NCBI GenBank assembly: GCA_023101885.1
Contig: JALPQD010000115.1
Span: 2,177,953-2,241,952 of the forward strand
DNA length: 64,000 bases
Direction: 5' to 3'
Source of the DNA: Typhlomys cinereus
Lineage: Eukaryota; Chordata; Mammalia; Rodentia; Platacanthomyidae
Shown here: positions 1 through 56,800 of the stretch, piece after piece
Position numbering within the stretch: position 1 is the stretch's first letter
How the letters are laid out: each line of letters begins with the position of its first letter
The notes under the pieces: generated by a model
What the model was told of the DNA's origin: nothing
Databases searched by the model: none
The model's input: the letters and a program-made list of their open reading frames with translations, nothing else
Translations under genes and position numbers: made by a program

Positions 1-304
1 GGTTCACATAACACATTTATAGTGTAAAATGAAAATGCAAAACAGAATAGAAAACAAAAAAATCCCCAAAATACAAAAGAGAAAACTTTAGAAATTTAAA
101 ATGTTAGCAATTTCCATTTCAGAGGTATCACCACTAAAGCTGATTCTGGAAGTATATCAAGTGCAGTAAAACAATTCAGGTTTTTAAACCGTGTACCAAC
201 ACTATAGGCTACGTGTGAACTTGCAGAGAGCAGGCATCTGTTTTTGACAGATTTTCTGAAAGTTACAGTGTTCATTTTTTATGAATAAGAAAAGGTTTTT
301 AAAA

Positions 305-548
305 AGATGCTCCCAAGCTATTGCACTTGCTGCTCAAGCCTACCACCCTGAGTCTAATCCTCAGCACCCATAAAAGGCTGGATGTGACCTGTGCCCGGGA
401 TCGCAGCACTCCTACAGGTGAGATGGGAGCCAAAAACAGGAGATTCTTTGGGCTGCTCACGGACCAGCTATTCTGAGTGCACGGAGCATGAAAACAATGA
501 GACCCTGCCTCAATCAGATGAAGGGGAGAATGATTTCTGAAAAATTGT

Positions 549-590
<42 letters not shown>

Positions 591-595
591 AAAAG
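305..595 (+). repeat. B4/B3-like SINE with (CA)n
   Basis: Has a TCTAATCCTCAGCACCCAT box-B-like part and CAATGAGACCCTGCCTCAAT, followed by (CA)n at 549-582. Diverged. Confidence 0.5.
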
Positions 596-658
596 TGAAC
601 AGTTCAAGCATCCCTTGGACTGAGGACGTGAATGTCCCCGGTGAGGGCAGACACCCAC

Positions 659-45797
<45,139 letters not shown>

Positions 45798-45967
45798 TCT
45801 GTTGCTGCAAGAGAAATAAAAAGTGGTTTGATCACAGAGCAACCTAGGAATGTCAAGGTATTACTACAATACAATCATACCACTATTCATATTACAAGTA
45901 TTAAAGTAACAGTTTTATTGAGAAAAATTTACATCCTCAAAGTATGCCCTTTAAAAGCATACAATCT

Positions 45968-46128
45968 GGGCCAGAGAGATGGCTCAGTGGGTAAAAGTGC
46001 CCACATGTAAATCTAGATTCCTGAATTTGATCCTTAGAATCCTACATAGTAGAAAGTACTGACTCTTGAAAGTTTTCCTCTGACTTTCACATGTATGCCC
46101 AAATAAATAAATAAACAAATAAAATATG
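45968..46128 (+). repeat. B3-like SINE
   Basis: GGGCCAGAGAGATGGCTCAG, TTTGATCCTTAGAATCCTAC, then (AAAT)n. Lies in intron 1. Confidence 0.7.
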
Positions 46129-46149
46129 CAAGGCTTTATTTAACAGGTT

Positions 46150-46745
46150 TTACAACTAACACCACTATCTAATTTCATAACATTTTCAATCTTCTCTCGA
46201 CTACCAGCCTACCACACTCTATCAGTCCCTGGCAACCACTAGTCTGCTTTCTAACTCTATATAGACGTCTATCCTTGATATTTCATATAAAATGAAAATA
46301 ATTACATGAAATACCTATACATGGTCTCTTGTGATTGATTTTATCTCCTTAGCATGTTTCAAAGTTTGTTCATGTAGAAAGTGCCCTCGTACTCCCTATG
46401 GCTTTGCCATATTTTGATTATTAAGTCATCTGTTTCAACACTTGGAATGCCTTTCAAGTTCATGTGAACATGTTTTCTTTTCTCTTGGGTACAGAGCACA
46501 AAGTAGAATTTCTAGGTAATATAACAGCTCTGTATTTAACTTTTTTTTGAAACTTTGAAAATATTTTCCTAAAGGACTGCACCATTTTACATGCAGTCAA
46601 TTGGGAAGCCAACTTTCCCACATCTTCCCCGTTATTCTTTATTAGTTTGGATTATAGCCATTTTAGAGGGGAAGAAGCATGTAGATAAAAGTTGGAGCAC
46701 TATTTATCACTCATCATTCTGACAATTATTTAGGAACACTTACCC
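46150..46745 (-). repeat. Ancient L1M 3' region, minus strand
   Basis: Plus strand reads CTGGCAACCACTAGTCTGCT, TTTCATATAAAATG, TCTCTTGGGTACAGAGCA, GGACTGCACCATTTTACATG, the reverse of the same L1M region as at 20.5 kb. Intron 1. Confidence 0.75.
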
Positions 46746-47149
46746 CAACCTCTTTTCTTTGTCTACAAAATGGAATCTGAGCTTTCTGAAGAAGCACAGC
46801 TTTTACTGATGTTCCTAAGGTATCTCTGTTGTGCACCAAAGCTTAAGAACCACAGTATTATTGCATTAAATACTAAGGTCTTGAATGTCTCCGGAGGAAC
46901 AATGTACCAGTGACCGGGCTATGGCAGCTGCTGAGAAGAAACAGCTCCCATGCATAAATCACAGGATTTCTCTGGCCCATTGTATCCACTGGAGAGCTGT
47001 ACTTGCACAACAGTCTCCAGCAACCACAGGGCGAAGAGGATAGGTTGACGTTGCCAGGCTATGCACACAAAGCTATTCATCTTATTCCCTTTTATCACAA
47101 CACAACCAGGCATTCCATCCAAGATAGCCTCAGCTTCTACTGCTTCTTG

Positions 47150-47290
47150 TTTTTCTGCAGCAGGGTTTCATGTAGGCTGGGCTAGTTTTGAACTCCCTGT
47201 GTAGGCAAGAAGGACCTCGAACTTCTCATTCTCCTGTTGTTAACTACCAAGTATTGAGATTACAGATGAGGTGTTGTAGGTACTGGGGCT
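47150..47290 (-). repeat. B1-like SINE, minus strand
   Basis: GCAGGGTTTCATGTAGGCTG and AGTATTGAGATTACAGATGA. Confidence 0.65.
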
Positions 47291-47402
47291 TCGGGAATGA
47301 AGTAAGTACTCTACCAACTGAGTCACATCTCTAGCTCTCTGTCTGGCTATTTGTATTTAATTTTCTTGACCTTCACTTAAGTTTATTTCATCTTGGGAAA
47401 AC

Positions 47403-47540
47403 ACACCCAATTCTTGCTGGGCGTGTTGGTGTACATACCCAACATTCCAGCACTTGGGAGAACAAGGAAGGATGATGGAAAAATCTGTGGCCACACTGGC
47501 TTGTGTAACAGGACTTCCTTGTAAACGAACATACATCAAG
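47403..47540 (+). repeat. B1-like SINE
   Basis: TTGCTGGGCGTGTTGGTGTA, then CATTCCAGCACTTGGGAGAA. Intron 1. Confidence 0.65.
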
Positions 47541-48570
47541 ACCTTACTTGCCACACAGATTTCTTTTTTAACTCTGTTTAAATGGATCCACAATTCTTTT
47601 CATTACCTAGTGGTGAGTGCGTTTTCCTGGAAATATGTGAACGCCTATTCACTCCATACAGGGAACCAACAACAGACCAAAGAAGAGTCAACTTGTATCT
47701 AGTGTTTGAATCAACTAGTTTGAGACAGGAACATGAGTAACTTGCAGTGAGTTCTAACACACTAGAATACTCACTATCATCCCTTAGCAATTGTTAACCT
47801 CTTAGAGATCTTCTGGAAGCTGCAAGGTTTGCTGCACACACCACTTTCAGCTTCACAAGGGAATGTCAAATGACTTAATCCTATTAGGGTTTCCTGTAGG
47901 TAATTACAGATGTTCCGATTTCAAATTGGCAACTGCCATGTCATGCATGGCTGGAGGGAGGATAGTGTTCTCAACATTGAGGCACAACATTTCATATCAT
48001 TCTTGATACTACCAAAATAATTCCCACATTGAATGAATCTCCAAGACATGTACATCTACTCTCAGTTTCCTCTTTTGTGTTCCCAGGTCTTTATACCTTG
48101 TTAACATTATGTCAAAATTAATTGCAAGGTAGGTCTATCTAATCTTTTTCTTAACAATATACTATGTTATCTATCCCACAGATATATGTAAATATTAAGA
48201 TGTATACACAAAGATATTCACAGGAAGGCCGATGATACCAAGATGAGATCTTTCTAGTTAGTCTCTGAGCCCTTTTTCAAGGACTTTCTAGAAGCTTCAA
48301 AGAGGGGCGAAAACATTGGATTCAAGCTACAGTATTAAAATAAATACATTTTCCACCCCTTTTTGCCTTTGAAAATAATTTTTTACCTGGACTTAGACTT
48401 TTCCACAATTTACTATGACTTGCGTATTCCCATTGCAATTTGCAGCTTCCCCCACCCCATCATTGTTCTTTGGAAACTCTTCCTCTCACTGTTACTGGTC
48501 ATAGAAAAAGTTGCTTTAAAGACAAATAACAGAAAAAAATTATTTCAGATAATTAATGCAAAATATGTTG
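47541..48570. other. IARS1 intron 1, unassigned part
   Basis: No repeat or gene that I can name. 49.02-49.60 kb, nearer to the promoter, is likewise unassigned. Confidence 0.6.
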
Positions 48571-48572
48571 GT

Positions 48573-48652
48573 TGAGGGTGGAGCTTAGTGGCAGCGTTTG
48601 CCTAGCATTCAAAAGCCCCGGGTTTGAACTACAACACTATCAGAAAACAAAC
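48573..48652 (+). repeat. ID-type SINE, older
   Basis: GGGTGGAGCTTAGTGGCAGC, GTTTGCCTAGCATTC, GGGTTTGAACT. Diverged ID core in intron 1. Confidence 0.6.
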
Positions 48653-48789
48653 CAAAACCAACCAGCCAAAACCCCCTCTCCATCTGCAGGGTATTGTTTT
48701 TGGGCTTCCTTTGAAATATCCAAGTACAAGAATGCTCAAATCCCTCATGTATTTTATATACACAATTTACATACACATACATATTTTGC

Positions 48790-49010
48790 ATGCCTGTGTC
48801 TGGGGTTGAGTGTGTGCGCTCAAGGGTGACATTGGGAATCATCCTGGATTGCTCTACCAGGGCATTATTACTGGGGTTTCCCAGGCTTGTTTTCCTGGGT
48901 GGAATTGTAGGCCGCAGCCATTTCCCTCCCCAAAGACCTGGGGATCTGAACTCAGGCCCTTTTGTTTTTGAGACAAAAACTTTATTTAACTACCTTTCCA
49001 CTTTCCCAGT
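48790..49010 (-). repeat. B2-superfamily SINE, older form, diverged
   Basis: Plus strand reads GGGAATCATCCTGGATTGCT and CTGAACTCAGGCCCTTTTGT, the reverse of the older form. Intron 1 of IARS1. Confidence 0.6.
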
Positions 49011-49713
49011 CCCCACATATTTATTTTAAATAATCTTCTAAAGATGTTTATTACTTCATTACCCCACTAAAAATGGGAACCACAAACTCCTAAGATTGCA
49101 AAGGCAGTGCTACCTCTCACCTATTCCTCATATACATCCCCCTAAAACACAGTGCCAACAGCAAGTCCTTCTGAACGAACATAATGGGTACTTTCAAACC
49201 CTGTGGTGTTTGGGTATGGTCTTCTGCCCATCTTTATGTGCAAGCTCACCACAGTTCCTACAGGACTTTCTCCCCCTATCTCCAAATCCCACTGGGTGGC
49301 TATTCTGTTTCCAACTAGGAAATGCAGTCCAGGCTAGGCATGCAGCGTACACATGTCTACGATTAATGCATTCACAGAATGGGGGACGAGCCCGGAGCAT
49401 GAAACCCGGAACTGCTCACTGATTAATCCTTATGAATACCCAAGAGGTCAGCAAGCAGCCGAGGAACTTCTGTGGATCTTAGATCCGGCATGCCAGAATT
49501 GAGCGTCCCGTTGTGAATCCCGCAGCGGCATCTTACGCCCCATTCACGTTTGCTCTTTGGAAATGGCTATGCACGCAACGAAGACACAGCAGGCCCCAAA
49601 GAAACATGATTTTTTTTTTTTTAAATCGCGTCCTATTGTCTAGGGGTTGGTACAGGCGCCTGCGTGCCTCGCTCGTGCCGGCAGGCCCCGCGCACACAAG
49701 CGGTCCGGCTTAC

Positions 49714-49800
49714 CTGCAGAGTCCCGTAGGGTAGCGAGGCTAGGAACGAGCCCACGCTCACGCTCTGGCGTGGCGACTCCAGGTGATGCAACCCCTAGAT
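49714..49800 (-). other. IARS1: IARS1 non-coding exon 1 (5' end approximate)
   Basis: On the minus strand the sequence ends CTCTGCAG|GTAAGCCG, a strong donor at 49713, inside a CpG-rich region 3.9 kb upstream of the start-codon exon. No ATG-led coding frame fits it, so it is taken as the 5' UTR exon. The transcription start cannot be read from sequence; the upper boundary is a guess of within about 100 bases. Confidence 0.6.
49784..49792 (+). promoter_or_regulatory. C/EBP-ATF composite element (amino-acid response element) candidate
   Basis: TGATGCAAC matches the CARE/AARE core TGATGNAAN bound by ATF4 with C/EBP partners. It lies about 70 bases upstream of the exon 1 donor, within the promoter. 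Several aminoacyl-tRNA synthetase genes are known ATF4 targets, so amino-acid-starvation control is plausible. Its position relative to the true start site is unknown. Confidence 0.5.
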
Positions 49801-50227
49801 AGCCGGCGCAGGGGAAGAGGTCTGCTCCGCGCCGGCCAATCAGCACGTGCTCTCTGACATTCACCAACAATCTCTATGGCGATTGGCCGCAGGGGCCCCG
49901 ACGCCGCTTGCGTAGGAGCCCCCAGCTGCAGCGCTGCAGTGCGGACGGAAGCCTCAGGGATGGGAAAGGACAGCGGGCGCCGACCCCAGGCTTGGGCGGG
50001 GCAGCAGCTCTTCTGGGGGTCTAGCTCCTCACAGCCAGACACTTGAGATCTGCTCGTTTCGGAAACTCATGAACATCTCAAGCTATTTTTATCCCTGGAT
50101 CTCCCGAACCCCAGGCTGGAGCCAAAGTCATTATGCAGCTGCGGGATGATCCGGATGATCCCGACGTTCGGATCCTCCGCCCTCCCGGGTCCACAGCACC
50201 AGAGTTCTACCAGAGTAGAACTCCTCG

Positions 50228-50300
50228 AACCCAGGGCTTCCTGGAGGCCGGACAAGCACTTTACCAACTGAGCCGCACCCGCGGCCCACGCATGAAGGTT
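50228..50300 (-). repeat. ID-like tRNA-derived SINE beside the promoter
   Basis: Reverse reads GGGTGCGGCTCAGTTGGTAA then AAGTGCTTGTCC and GCCCTGGGTTCGAG, i.e. both Pol III boxes. CpG-rich because it lies at the edge of the CpG island. Confidence 0.6.
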
Positions 50301-50559
50301 CACATCCGTAACTGAGCCTCCAATAAGTCGACTCCCATAACTGTCCCGAGGCGCAGTTACCATGGAGACTGCTTATCCTACGGTAAATGGCAAGGGAAGG
50401 AAGAGCCTGGAGAGACTGTTAAAATGGTTCCTCAAGTGAGGGGAAGTCATTTGATTAACCAGAAATATTTGTAATATTTTTGTTTCTGCATACACGTTAC
50501 CACCCTGTTCACATATTTCTACTCCATGTAAGGGATCTGGCCACTCAGGAAATTCACCA

Positions 50560-50945
50560 CTCCAACACCCAGTAAGTTTTAAAAAAGGGGGAGCTTTATT
50601 TAGCCGATGGCATTTGCACTCTGGGTTGAATGCAGCAACCAGTTTTTGTTTTACCCAAGATTACAAAGGCAAGCATTATATTCTGGAATATTAATCATGT
50701 GAAACAGACAATATTCATGGGAAGCAAACTGTTTTACAGAACTGAAGGTCATAGATTACTACTTACCAGCAAAAACCTAGTTTTACAAACATTATTCTGT
50801 AAACCCCATGCCCCCCAGGGAGTTCCATGTTTTCCTGGAGCTCATCAGTGGCCATGGGATTCAGATATTCTTGCTCAGTAAATTTCCCACTCTTAACGAA
50901 TCCGTACTATGGCAGTTTCCTTGTTAAAAGTTTTGTCCCATTATT
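50560..50945 (-). repeat. Possible LTR-like sequence upstream of the IARS1 promoter
   Basis: Minus strand has TAAATAAAGCTCCCCC, an AATAAA in a setting often seen in retroviral LTRs. No family recognised. Confidence 0.25.
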
Positions 50946-51084
50946 TTATCTTATTTTAGACTATTACATTTAGAGAGCAGAGAAAGAGCAAAGGGCCTCC
51001 TGGATATCTGTGTCCTTAAAAAAGAAAACAAACACCTATGCATGAAGCAGACTGACCAGCATCACTACTTAAAAATTGGTGTGA

Positions 51085-51310
51085 GGGGTCGGACGATGGT
51101 TTAGGGGTTAAGACTGTCTCACAAGCAGAAGGTCTTGAATTCAGATCCCAGGTCCCATGTTAAAAAAAAAAAAAGGCCAGGCAAAAACCATGGCCTGCAC
51201 TTCTGGCCCTGGACGTAGAAGCAATCCAGGATGATTCCCAAAGTCATCCCTGGACCTCCATAGGGACATGAGTGCTCTCTGATATACAGACACACAGTTT
51301 AAAAATAAAA
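51085..51310 (+). repeat. B2-superfamily SINE, older form
   Basis: Head GGGTCGGACGATGGTTTAGG, 3' half ATCCAGGATGATTCCCAAAG. Intergenic. Confidence 0.75.
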
Positions 51311-51538
51311 GTTGGATTGAGAAATACTACATACCACTGTCGAGAGGTAAGGTGGCCCTATGGTCTAGAAAAAGTTAACCAAATTAAAAAAAAAATATTG
51401 CAGGAAGTAAACTGTGGTAAAATCCTTTTTGAGTTAATAGCTTTTTTTTTTTTTTTCCAGAACAGGAAGTTGACAGGTAGAAGTACTAGGGACATAATTT
51501 AGGTCACTGGTAGAATGCTCATCAAGAACACAAAAGGC

Positions 51539-51821
51539 GGGCTGGAGAGGTGGCTCAGGGGTTAAGCCTCCGCCTTCCAGGTGGAAGGTCCTGAGTTCGG
51601 ATCCCAGATCCCACGTATAGACGCCAGGCGGAAACGGGGGCGGCCTGCGTTTCTGGTCCTGGTAGGGTGGAGCCTGTGAATCCCGGGGCAGAAGGAGGTG
51701 GAGGCGTCCATGGTGGTTCGCGAATTCATCCGTGGTTCTACACATACACAGACACACACACAGGCGAACGCACATACACACGCACAGTTGAATAAATAAT
51801 AAAAAAATTAAAAAAAAAAAA
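51539..51821 (+). repeat. B2-superfamily SINE, young GC-rich form
   Basis: Plus-strand copy flanked by AAGAACACAAAAGGC at 51524-51538 and 51822-51836. Intergenic, between IARS1 and NOL8. Confidence 0.9.
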
Positions 51822-52238
51822 AAGAACACAAAAGGCTCTGGGTTAGATCCTGTGTTCCAAACAAAATCCAGGAAATGAGATATAAGCAAGATAGATAAAT
51901 TATGGAAAATTATAGGTAACTTATGGAGTATGGGAGGAAACAAAAATATTTTTATCTAGAGGGGACTGGGGATAGGCAAGGCTACTATCTCTTTATTTGT
52001 CTGCTCTGACATAGAGTATTTGATGGATTTAAATACAGTCACAAGCTCTTTGGCTTATTCCGCTGTTTCACCTTGTAGGTAGGATATAAAGTGACATTGA
52101 GATTATTTCTGGGTCCAGACCTTAAGTGACTGGTAGCATCAGTTTGTCTTTGGAAACACTTGCGGATTCTAGTTGCCACATATTAGACCACCCTGCATAG
52201 ACACTGAGTAGGTGGGCCATTTAAGCAGCAAACCCTGG

Positions 52239-52445
52239 ATGAACAATGTCAGGAAGGCTTGCAGACATGAAGCTCAAGTATGACCAATACTTCAATCACT
52301 GGTTTGCTGAAAAATCCCTCTAGGACCCATGCACCTACCTCTTCAAATGCTACTAACTGTGCAGAAATCAACAAAGGAGAAAGATTCTATTGAAGGACTG
52401 GAGTTCATGGACCATGGAAAAGAAAGGCATGAAAACTCTTCTCGA
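52239..52445 (+). pseudogene. TRIAP1: TRIAP1 processed pseudogene (intronless, broken)
   Basis: TRIAP1 is a small mitochondrial intermembrane-space protein that acts with PRELI proteins in lipid transfer. Read in shifting frames, the plus strand shows its start (ATG AAC AAT GTC), then MKLKYDQYFNHWFAEKSL, LFKCY, KSTKEKDSIEGLEFM and a C-terminal GKERHENSS. It lacks the Lys-Gly-Asp-Ser-Ser-Gly stretch, has an in-frame TAG after EKSL, a frameshift after codon 9, a key cysteine codon changed to Tyr, and TGA changed to CGA at the end. No introns. The flanks (about 52.05-52.24 and 52.45-53.0 kb) may be its UTRs. No clear poly(A) or target duplication was found. Confidence 0.85.
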
Positions 52446-53484
52446 CTTGCTTATCACCTTGAAAATCGATTCCTCACGTCAGGATTTTTCCAACTAAAGC
52501 TGTGAAGATAATCATGGGATTTGATGAGTTCAAGAGGAAAAAGTGTTCTTTCTTTCTTCTTGAGGTTTTCCTCTAAAGATCAATTATCACTCCTGCTTTG
52601 AGATGATTTCTCACTTGGTTCTGGCATCTTCTAGGAACTTGGTGTGCTAAAATTGAACAAGTTCTTGGGATTATTGGTTGCAAATACATGGTCTGGAATC
52701 AGCTTTAGATATATACCTTTGATGTAAATAATGATAAACTGGGCAGGATGATCAGTTGCCTGACATCTTGACTTTTGCTACAAGGGATATGATATACACT
52801 ACTGGGGGAGGGGGAGTCACTTTTTGAAAGCAATTGGTTGGGACCTCTAATGTTCCGAAAAGGGATCTGGCACAGTAGTTTCCATCAGTGGTTGAGAGCA
52901 GTTATATTTTTATATAGTAGGAATGATTGCTGGTGACCTAGGTTCACAACGAGGAAGACAGCTTCTTAATAGTTCCTTAACAAAAGGTATGTGTGTGAAA
53001 GATTCAAGAAAATTGACATGAATACCGTTTAAGAGCTCACAACACAGTTCATAGTTATGGTATTTGGAGAGCTATGGAAGAACTACCTAATACAAAGACT
53101 GGCTGTTGCCAACTTTCAAGTTACAAATTAAGGCAATCTGCATATCATAGAAAAGGCAAAATGCTGAATCTGGTCAAATGGGGAAAAGATGCTTATTTTT
53201 GTTTGCCTACTTGGACTTGGGGTTTTGACTCCTATCTTACAATAGGACAAAGAGACTGATGGGCCTGCGTGCATAAGATATTTTCTAACTAGAGTCCAAC
53301 AGCAGGAAAATTCTGCTCTAGTATTCATGTCCTGGTCCCTCAGAACTCTCATGATGTTCGCCTGAAATATACACATTTCAGTTATGCAACACAATTAAAA
53401 GCAAATTTGTAATTCATCCTGTTAAATAAAAAAGATGAAAGGTAGGTAAACAGTATTTAGTATAATAGAAATAAGCATCTAAAC

Positions 53485-53845
53485 ATACACGTGCATTGAA
53501 CTGTTTATTTAAAAAAGGCTTTGTATAAACCAACAAGATGAAGGGCAAAAAGATATTGCTATGAGGTACGGTATCAAAACAAGCTCAGGCTGGTGGAAAG
53601 TCCCATACTCAAATATCCTCTCGATTAAGTTTTACAGGTGTGTACCACTACAACCTGGCTTTTTAATTTTGGAAATAACCTGGGAAGAAAATTCAACAGG
53701 GCAAAAAGTCAATGAAGATGATATACCATCATCAAGATTTTATATATTCTTCAACTCTGAAATTTCCTTATTTTCTGGGTTACTTCTTTTTTGGTGATTT
53801 AGTGAGGCAGCTTTATAGAGTATCAAAACCAAGGCTGACAAGTGG
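53485..53845 (-). other. NOL8: NOL8 3' UTR with AATAAA
   Basis: After the stop the minus strand has no coding features, and an AATAAA signal lies at 53509-53504. Cleavage 10-30 bases further would put the mRNA end near 53,480. The end is inferred, not seen. Confidence 0.45.
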
Positions 53846-53896
53846 TCATTTTAGTTTCAGTTTCCTTTTAGCTTCTTTATGTTTCTTCCGGCAATC
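53846..53896 (-). CDS. NOL8: NOL8 last coding exon and stop
   Basis: Acceptor TTCTAG at 53897-53902. Encodes DCRKKHKEAKRKLKLK and a TGA stop at 53848-53846. The basic tail is a likely nucleolar localisation signal. Confidence 0.95.
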   Translation of the reverse strand, partial: DCRKKHKEAKRKLKLK

Positions 53897-56800
53897 CTAG
53901 AAAATCATAAATTAAAACTTTAGTTCACAATAAATACAAATTGTTAAGGGTTTCAATAAAATAAAATTTAGGTTACTATCATTATTAGGACCATGGAAAC
54001 CTATTTTAGCAGTACTCTACTGTGAACAGGGACTTTACAACTTATAACTATGTGTTTAAGAAACTGTCAGACTGGGCAATCTAGCCCCTCATGGCACTCC
54101 AGTGCCATTGAGCCTGTTTCTTGTTCTTTGCTCCTCATAAATTCCATGCCTAGGCACTGTTGAGTTCTCATGGGCTCCCCAGCCCCTAGTGCCATGAGCT
54201 CTGTTTTATTTCTGTTTCTCATGGAGGCGCCCTAGCTCCTCATGGCACTCCATGTCTGGAGTCCATGAGCTCCATCCAACCTTTCTCTTTTCTAATAAAC
54301 TCTACCTTAATCCTCAAAAAAAAAAAAAAAAAAAAAGAAACTGTCAGACTTTGAAAGACTCCTGTTTTCCTGTAACTTAATGAGAACAGCGGAACGCAAA
54401 TGAGTCAGCCTTCAATCTCTCATCTACATCTAACATAGGTTGAATTAAACAACCTCTAACTTCCTTTGTAGCATCGTAACTTCTGAGAGTTTAAGTTATG
54501 TTCTCTATTGCCACCTTTTCTATATCTTCATCTTATTTTCAGGAGAGGTATAAACACAAAGATGATACTATATCTATTCTTGAAGGAGATCAATTACTTA
54601 CCAGAAGCAGGCTATTTTTTCGGGCCTCCCAAGAATTCGTGCTAATATCACTTCCTACACCTCTCCAGAATAAGTTCGAAGCTAAGAGGAAAAATGAGAT
54701 GTATTAGGCAACTAATAGACAACTGAATGCTGGCATCAACAATTTGAGTTCATCAACAATTTGAGTTCAATATCAGTTTTGGAATTTTCACATAGATTTT
54801 TTTTTCCTTTATTTTTTTGAGATATGGCTCATGTGGCCCAGGCTGATCCCAAACTTACTATGTAGAATGGATGACCGTGAGTTTTTGATTACCCTGTCTT
54901 TTACTTCTGAAAGATGGGGCCACAGGCATATGCCATCATACCTGACTTATACATACACTCATGTAGTTGCTGGGATCAATCCCTGGGCTTCCTGCATGTT
55001 ATGCAAGCACTATTCCAACTAAGCCTTCATGTGGACTTTTACAGTACCAAAAACTGAAGGATTTTTGATAGTAACTAAACATGTCCCTGTAATAAAATAA
55101 GCCCTTGATTACTGCATAAGGAGCATGGTAACTGAGGCACTCTGAGTCCCCAAGAGATTTACAAGTCAACATGTATTATTCTAAATAGAGGGAATTAACC
55201 ACATGAAAGTACCAGGGTCATAAATTTTCAATATGACTTGCTGCACTACAGTGCATAAGTGAGTTGTAGTATGTACTACATCATTCAGTAGAAAAATGTA
55301 CTTACCATGAAGTCTTTCATCATTCTTAGAGAAAAAGAAAAATCTAGTGGTCTGTTTCTCAGGAGATGCTGCTTCTCTGAAAACAGGTGGGAGGAAAAGT
55401 ACAGAAATAGATTAGGTTTACTTTCGGTATTTATGAAAACATAATTATGAACTGGATGTGGTGATGTACATTTAAAATGCTAATACTTAGAAGTAGAGGC
55501 AGGAGGATCAGTTCAAGACCAGTTTGAGCTATAATGAGATAAAGACCAGGCTAGGTTATGACAGCACTGCCTTGAGAAACTGAAAAATGAGAGGAAGAAG
55601 GAAAAGGAAAGAAAGATGGAGGATGAAGAAAGGAAAAGGAAGAAGAGAAATAAAGAAGTTGGAGGAAGAGAAGGAATAGAAGGAAGAGGAGGAGAAAAAA
55701 GGAAAAGGAGAAAGAGGGGAAGAAATAATTACATGGAAATTATAAACTGTTTTTTTAGGAACGGCTGCTTTGTCTTGCGTATTAAAAATTAAATTAAATG
55801 AATTTAAATGAATTCTGAATTAAATGCACCTGCTTCCATCTCCATTCAACATCCTTTTCCATCTAAAACTTTGATAATGAGGAATTCAAAATAAATTCTA
55901 TTTCTCCACTTTGGATATTGATACTGCCACCTTCATTACTCTGTTTGCCAGCATCCTCCAGCTGGCACACAGTCAACTGCAGGATCAGGAACTTTGCTAT
56001 CAGACTCAATTCCCAGGATATGACTTATGTTCTACCAAATACTATTCAAATCTCAAGGAAAAGTAATTATGGTTCCTATTATAAACCCTCTACAGAAGGG
56101 TCTTAGATTCTTCTAAAATGTGCCTAAAGCGCCTGATTCTATAAACTATGAAATAAGTCTGCACACAAATTGCTTACCCAGAGTTGGACATTTTGTCATC
56201 TGCTTCCTCTGCAACATCTTCTTCTTCTCCTGAACTGCTATCTTGGAAATGAGGATCTCCCCGAGACATAATCTTCCCAGGTTTCACTGTTTCAACTTTA
56301 TAGATGTCTATATTGTTACGACAATGATAGATGCAATTAAAACCAAGTAACCAAATATTTCTGAAAATATTCAAATGTTTACTTTTAGTATATAGAAGTT
56401 TAAATTTCTATTAATCATTGATTTAAAATAGGTATCATCTTTTTTTCCTCTTGTGTTGGGACTCAAACCCAGGTCCTTGAATATTTGAAGCAAATACTCT
56501 ATAGTTCCAGCTCCTAAAATAAGTAATATTATTTTTTCAATTTTAAAATATTGAAAGAATTTATACTATCTTAATTTTGGCAAGGCATAAAAGCTAAATG
56601 CTTACAAATAAGAAATATAATTTTCAAAATTAACCACAGAATCAATGCTATTAAGAGAAACTTAAAGCATTATATGAAACCAGGTTTCCTTCCTGCTTAT
56701 TTACACATGAGAAAAGAATTACACATGCCATGTTTTTAAATTTCAAAACTATGTTATAGAACTGCAGTAAAACCAACTGCTCTAGGGCTGGAGAGGTGGC

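Larger units (their letters stand above)
49620..50060 (-). promoter_or_regulatory. IARS1 CpG-island promoter
   Basis: A GC- and CpG-rich stretch in an otherwise AT-rich window. It has no TATA box at a suitable place. Visible sites include CCAAT at 49836-49840, a second CCAAT on the minus strand (ATTGG at 49882-49886), the E-box CACGTG at 49844-49849, and TGATGCAAC at 49784-49792. This is the usual layout of a TATA-less housekeeping promoter and sits at the 5' end of the IARS1 exon 1 candidate. Confidence 0.75.

Noticed and set aside
50067..50363. Open frames around the CpG island on both strands
   Set aside because: GC-rich sequence keeps frames open by chance; the region is better explained by a tRNA-derived SINE and promoter DNA.
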